Assembly (NCBI GenBank): GCA_029261895.1
Contig: JAJDAK010000074.1
Location: 38,975 to 102,974, forward strand
Direction of reading: 5' to 3'
Length of the DNA: 64,000 bases
From: Deltaproteobacteria bacterium
GTDB lineage: Bacteria; Myxococcota_A; UBA9160; SZUA-336
In this document: one piece after another, positions 59,786-64,000 of the stretch
Position numbering within the stretch: the first letter of the stretch is position 1
How the letters are laid out: every line of letters starts with the position of its first letter
The notes under the pieces: model-generated
What the model was told of the DNA's origin: nothing
Databases searched by the model: none
What the model saw: only the letters and a program-made list of their open reading frames with translations
Made by a program: the position numbers and the translations under genes

Positions 59786-62011
59786 CTATAACCGCGCAAA
59801 TCGTTGTCGTAGACGTTGTCGAACAATTTCTGCAACCGTGTTAATGAGGAACGTCAACAAAAAAAGTAAAAGAGCAGAGATAAAAAGCACTCGATACAAC
59901 GTGCCTGCATGGGGTGCCTCAGGAATTTCCACGGCGATATTAGCCGAGAGCGTTCGAAAGCCATTGAACGCACTCCAATCAAGAATTGGCGTGTTGCCCG
60001 TAGCCATCAACACGATCATCGTTTCACCGACGGCTCGACCCAGCCCGATCATAATCGCGGAGAAAATACCCGCGCTGGCAGTCGGCAAGACCACGCGAAC
60101 GACAGTTTCCCAGCGGCTCGCACCAAGCGCCAATGATGCAGCAGCCAGGTTCTTGGGCACGTTTGAGAATGCGTCTTCTGCAATCGAAAAGATGATCGGG
60201 ATGACGGCAAAGCCCATCGCGATTCCGACTACCACCGCATTGCGTTGATCGTATCGAAGACCGCTCGACTCATAGAGCCAACGCGAAAAATCCCCTGCAA
60301 ACATCTGAGCCTCGAAAGGTTCGGCTAACGCGAACGCCAAAGCAAAACCTACGGCCATTATCATTCCGTAAAGCAGCAACTCAGTGCCCGGAACCATTCG
60401 CGCCGTAAACCTCTTCGGTAACGCGTGCCAGAGCCAGCCACTCATGAGTATCAACGGGGGGTGAATTAGAAACATTAAGACGAGCATCGGAAAATTCTTT
60501 TCTAACAGCGGTGCCAACCAAAGACCCGCCAGGAACCCCAGCACCACACTTGGCAATGAAGCCATAATCTCGACCGCGGGTTTAATCACACTTTGCATAC
60601 GCGGATGCACAAATTGGCTCGTGTAGAGCGCACCCAGAATTCCCAGAGGGATCGCAATGATGAGCGAGTAGATCGTACCCTTGAGGGTCCCCAGCATCAG
60701 CGGAGTTAAACCCAGCTTCGGTTCAAATTCGTCGGTTCCTCCCGTTGACTGCCAAACCCACATCGGTTCCGCATGGTCCTCATACCAGACACGACCAAAG
60801 AGTGACGCAAGTGTGATCTCGGGGTGCGGGTTTTCAACGTGCGCAAGACCCACGGCTCCGCCGCCCGCAAAAACCACGCCATCGCCCTTCGGTGCGTAGC
60901 TCAACGCTGTCGTCCCTTTAAGCAACGGCGACCCGGTCCAAAGTGTGCGCGACGAAGTCGAGTAATAAAGACCCATCGTCTCATTACTGAGCGCGAAAAA
61001 ACTTCGATCTCGCTCCGAGGGCGTAATCAACCCGATAGCTGATCCATGGGCTGGAAAATCTCGGATACGTTGAAGCTCAATCTGCCCATCGGCTTGTGGT
61101 ACACGGAACCAAACGGAAATCGAACCATCGGCTTGCCCGATCACAATGGAGCGATCACCAATCAGCATACTCATCGCCGTTACTGCATGCTCACTCGCGC
61201 GATAGGTGGCGTGTTGGTCCAGTGCACCGCCTTCGACCTCCCACCAGAACAGTTCACCGTTCGTGGCTCCAGCGAACACATTGCGCTGCTCACGATCGAT
61301 GAGAATCTCGGTGATCGCGGCAGAAACCTGCGTATCGAAGCGATCGACACTCTCGGCCTGCTCGCCGGTAAACATATTTTCTTCAACACTAATCCGAATC
61401 CAAGCTAGGTGATGATCTTTCGTTGAAAAAATCGCAGCGGTACTCGTAGCGTCGTGACGCACGGAAAATGCTTCAATGTCTTCAGCTGGCTGATCGGTTG
61501 CAATCCAAACGGGAGCTGAAACTTCAGGTTGAACCACCCGCGTCTGCTCCACGAACGAAATCGAAAATTCAAGAGGAATCCACGCGATGCGACCATCGGC
61601 AGCGAGTACAGCGAAACCCGTATCACCCAGCACGGATTTCGCCGACACAATACGACGGCCGTCACCAATCGGCTCTTCCATAACCGGTGCTTCAGCGCCT
61701 TTGCGATAGATGCGGAGATAACCATCGGCTGCAAGCGTCGCCGTATGGGTTCGGTGCTCGTCAGTTAGAACGGCCAGTACGGGGGCTGTTACCGTCGTTG
61801 ACCACTGTTTTTCTGTCTCCACATGGCTGGCGAGCAGAACCGGAAAGACTTCCGCAATCAGAAACGCGAGGATCCCTAGAATCCCCGTGACAACCGCAAA
61901 ACCGCCGACGCGCACACAAAGCGATGCAACTCGCTCCGCCCAACGTCGGCGTCCGGAAATCGGCGGCCCGGGACGAGCCGCCGTTCTCATGGAGTCAGTT
62001 CCGCCTGGCAA
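59786..62011 (-). CDS. pstC: Phosphate ABC transporter permease PstC with large inserted beta-propeller-like domain
   Basis: Permease core LGTLKGTIYSLIIAIPLGILGALYTSQFV...IMASLPSVVLGFLAGLWLAP; about 330-residue insert between first and second TM. Confidence 0.92.
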   Translation of the reverse strand: MPGGTDSMRTAARPGPPISGRRRWAERVASLCVRVGGFAVVTGILGILAFLIAEVFPVLLASHVETEKQWSTTVTAPVLAVLTDEHRTHTATLAADGYLRIYRKGAEAPVMEEPIGDGRRIVSAKSVLGDTGFAVLAADGRIAWIPLEFSISFVEQTRVVQPEVSAPVWIATDQPAEDIEAFSVRHDATSTAAIFSTKDHHLAWIRISVEENMFTGEQAESVDRFDTQVSAAITEILIDREQRNVFAGATNGELFWWEVEGGALDQHATYRASEHAVTAMSMLIGDRSIVIGQADGSISVWFRVPQADGQIELQRIRDFPAHGSAIGLITPSERDRSFFALSNETMGLYYSTSSRTLWTGSPLLKGTTALSYAPKGDGVVFAGGGAVGLAHVENPHPEITLASLFGRVWYEDHAEPMWVWQSTGGTDEFEPKLGLTPLMLGTLKGTIYSLIIAIPLGILGALYTSQFVHPRMQSVIKPAVEIMASLPSVVLGFLAGLWLAPLLEKNFPMLVLMFLIHPPLILMSGWLWHALPKRFTARMVPGTELLLYGMIMAVGFALAFALAEPFEAQMFAGDFSRWLYESSGLRYDQRNAVVVGIAMGFAVIPIIFSIAEDAFSNVPKNLAAASLALGASRWETVVRVVLPTASAGIFSAIMIGLGRAVGETMIVLMATGNTPILDWSAFNGFRTLSANIAVEIPEAPHAGTLYRVLFISALLLFLLTFLINTVAEIVRQRLRQRFARL

Positions 62012-62020
62012 AAGGACCCT

Positions 62021-63013
62021 CTAGCGTATATCTGAGAGCGTGCCCTCAACGACCTTGCCAGGCAGTGGCAAATACCCGGCTTTGACCACGATCTCTTGAC
62101 CGCTTTGCGAGAGCACTGATTTCATGAACTCACGCACCAACGGATCGAACTCCTGGTTCGGAACCTTGTTTACGTACAAGTATAGGAAACGCGCTAGCGG
62201 GTATTTGCCGGAATATACATCTTCAGCATCGGTCGACGCGTAGGGATCGCCAGTCTTCTTCGCAAGTGCCACCGTCTTTACACCCGATGTCTTGTAGCCG
62301 ATACCGCTGTAACCGATACCATACGGATCTTCGCTGATGCCCTGGACAACCGATGCTGAACCCGGCTGCTCTTTCACGGTATCGCGATAATCACCCTTGC
62401 AAAGGGCGACCTTCTTGAAATAGCCGTAGGTTCCGGACGCGGAGTTGCGGCCATAGAGCGAGATCGGCCGGCCCTTGAGCGGGCCAGAAGCCACATCCAC
62501 ACCCACCTCCGTGAGCTTGTCCCAGAGCACGACATTCGCCGTGCCGCCACAGCGTCGTGTCTTAGAGAAAATTGCGTCGACCTGTTCCAACGTGAGCTGC
62601 TGGATCGGATTGTCCTTGTTAACAAATACCGCGAGCGCATCGACGGCAACGGGAATCTTCGTTGGCTTATAGCCAAATTTTTCTTCGAAGGCGTCGATCT
62701 CCGTTTCTTTCATCTCGCGACTCATAGGTCCAATCTGTGCAGTCCCTTCGATGAGTGCAGGCGGCGCGGTTGAAGAACCTTTGCCTTCGATCTGAATACG
62801 GATGTTTGGATATTGTTTGCGGAATTCCTCGGCCCAGAACGTCATGAGGTTGTTCAGTGTGTCCGAGCCAACGGAGTTCAGGTTTCCTGAAATGCCGCTG
62901 ACTTTGGTGTAGGCGGGAATAGACTCGTCTACCTTGAGAGCCTGAGTTTGGCCGAGACCTGGAATGATCAAGCCAAGGCAGAGCGCGAAAAGCATCCTTC
63001 GGCTTCGTAGCAT
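62021..63013 (-). CDS. pstS: Phosphate-binding protein PstS
   Basis: Signal peptide MLRSRRMLFALCLGLIIPGLGQTQA; VGSDTLNNLMTFWAEEFRKQYPNIRIQIEGKGSSTAPPALIEGTAQIGPMSR; GGAGAG upstream of ATG 63013. Confidence 0.93.
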   Translation of the reverse strand: MLRSRRMLFALCLGLIIPGLGQTQALKVDESIPAYTKVSGISGNLNSVGSDTLNNLMTFWAEEFRKQYPNIRIQIEGKGSSTAPPALIEGTAQIGPMSREMKETEIDAFEEKFGYKPTKIPVAVDALAVFVNKDNPIQQLTLEQVDAIFSKTRRCGGTANVVLWDKLTEVGVDVASGPLKGRPISLYGRNSASGTYGYFKKVALCKGDYRDTVKEQPGSASVVQGISEDPYGIGYSGIGYKTSGVKTVALAKKTGDPYASTDAEDVYSGKYPLARFLYLYVNKVPNQEFDPLVREFMKSVLSQSGQEIVVKAGYLPLPGKVVEGTLSDIR

Positions 63014-63092
63014 GGGTTTCTCTCCTGTTTCTGTGCGTATCATTGTGTTCGACGATAAGATGCATACAGCAGGTGGCACCCGTGGGACGCTG

Positions 63093-63110
63093 GTGTGACG
63101 TTCGTGTGAC
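63093..63110 (-). promoter_or_regulatory. Candidate Pho box upstream of pstS (proximal)
   Basis: Minus strand GTCACAC-GAAC-GTCACAC, 11-bp period. Confidence 0.55.
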
Positions 63111-63131
63111 GAATTAGATGCTCTTGTAAAA

Positions 63132-63149
63132 TTGCCACGAGAATGACAC
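63132..63149 (-). promoter_or_regulatory. Candidate Pho box upstream of pstS (distal)
   Basis: Minus strand GTGTCAT-TCTC-GTGGCAA, 11-bp period; also part of the palindrome TGACACT-GA-AGTGTCA (63144..63159). Confidence 0.55.
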
Positions 63150-63228
63150 TGAAGTGTCACCTGGGAGAAAAATCGAATCCCTACGCTTTCACATCTGGGC
63201 TTCGAGCCTCATTACATAGGATGCTGAA

Positions 63229-63891
63229 ATGACGCGAACCGTCGATCCCGCACTCACAGAAATCCGGCAAATGATTTTGCGGATGGGCTCACTCGCTGAA
63301 GGCATTCTTGAGCGCGCGATTCGTGTGGTCAGAGACCGAGATGTAGATCTTGCGTCGCAGGTCAAGCAAGAGGATTTGGAAATCGATCGACTCGAGCTGG
63401 ATCTCGATCAAAAAGTCCTGGAGATTCTGGCCCGCCAGGCCCCTGTCGCGGAGGATTTGCGACATGTGATCGCGATCAAGTCGATGTCGATGGATCTCGA
63501 ACGCGTGGGCGATCTCGCGCGCAACATCGCTCAATCCGGATCACGGCTGGCGGGTCGAGCTCCAGCAGCCGTGCCCGCGTCTCTGCATGCGCTGGAGGAA
63601 GAGACGTCGCGCCAACTCCGTAACTCACTCGATAGCTACTCAAAGCTCGATGCCGACATGGCCCGCCAAGTCATCGCTGCCGATGATCGCGTGGACGAAT
63701 TGCAGGATGTGGTCGTACGCGAAGCCATCGATAGTATCGGCGCGCAAAACGACGCGGCCCCCCAGGCGATCGACTACGTGCTGATCGCGGAAAGCTTGGA
63801 ACGTGTCGGCGATCATGCAACAAATCTCGCCGAAGACGTGATCCTCATCGCCGAAGCCAAAAACGTCAAACACGCCGAGAAACTGAGATAA
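63229..63891 (+). CDS. phoU: Phosphate signaling complex protein PhoU
   Basis: Two PhoU repeats: MILRMGSLAEGILERAIRVV...HVIAIKSMSMDLERVGDLARNIA and DYVLIAESLERVGDHATNLAEDV. Confidence 0.95.
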   Translation: MTRTVDPALTEIRQMILRMGSLAEGILERAIRVVRDRDVDLASQVKQEDLEIDRLELDLDQKVLEILARQAPVAEDLRHVIAIKSMSMDLERVGDLARNIAQSGSRLAGRAPAAVPASLHALEEETSRQLRNSLDSYSKLDADMARQVIAADDRVDELQDVVVREAIDSIGAQNDAAPQAIDYVLIAESLERVGDHATNLAEDVILIAEAKNVKHAEKLR

Positions 63892-63907
63892 CTGTAGTTC
63901 GTAGGGA

Positions 63908-64000
63908 TGCAATAAATGGGGACGTTGGTTTTTGGAAATAATGGGGGCGGGGCGGAAAAAGTTTGATGTGTTTGGCCAAGGGGCCGCGGGGGGCCATTGT
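63908..64000. repeat. Diverged, edge-truncated copy of the 57217..57353 repeat family
   Basis: Shares, in the same order, TGCAATAAATGGGGA, AATGGGGGCGG, AAAAAGTTT, ATGTGTTTGG and GGCCAA with the pstB-adjacent palindrome. Confidence 0.65.

Noticed and set aside
59676-60248. 190-aa plus-strand ORF spanning pstA/pstC
   Set aside because: Antisense to two confidently identified transporter genes; low-complexity Ser/Thr/Arg composition.
1-64000. CRISPR arrays, tRNA/rRNA genes, prophage or integrase genes, restriction or toxin-antitoxin systems
   Set aside because: No regularly spaced repeats, conserved RNA gene sequences or recognisable proteins of these classes were seen by eye; a tRNAscan/CRISPR/defence-system run would be needed to exclude them formally.

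Overview
The window is a gene-dense, roughly 55-60% GC bacterial chromosome segment, probably from a Gram-negative bacterium (TolC/RND systems, lipoproteins, porins); I would guess Myxococcota/Desulfobacterota-like but cannot prove it. No rRNA, tRNA or CRISPR array was recognised. From left to right it contains: (1) a stress-type block with a P-type cation ATPase cut by the left edge, Hsp20, a Pcm/erythromycin-esterase fusion, a Lys-rich histone-H1-like protein, a CrtI/RetSat-like oxidoreductase, a BCAM0308-like protein, an MBL-fold RNA-processing-type hydrolase and a DUF2238 protein; (2) a copper/heavy-metal block at about 10.2-25.6 kb with CopA, LOG, an ABC exporter whose ATPase carries a C-terminal YHS domain plus two FtsX permeases, DUF3347, CusA/CusB/CusC, a Cys-rich small secreted protein, CsoR with a palindromic operator, a methyltransferase and DUF2231; (3) a mixed block with lipoproteins (including one of two HEAGH-containing paralogs), crotonase, MscL, DUF3604, SDR and methyltransferases; (4) a tightly packed 7-kb operon (34.0-41.1 kb) resembling CMP-activated sugar (nonulosonate-like) biosynthesis; (5) the second HEAGH lipoprotein, GalE, P450 and Gfo/Idh; (6) a zinc-type ABC uptake operon with a porin-like protein and a His/Cys small protein; (7) a phosphate regulon with a PhoX-like protein, PhoB/PhoR, porin, PstSCAB and PhoU, with candidate Pho boxes. 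The most unusual signals are a paired canonical EF-hand insertion inside the periplasmic porter region of CusA, a pair of paralogous lipoproteins with a HEAGH...EATA(S/T)SD putative gluzincin signature, the YHS-fused MacB-like ABC exporter, and a 137-bp near-perfect palindrome that supplies the pstB stop codon, with a diverged copy after phoU. Calls rest on reading translations and motifs only; no database search was possible.
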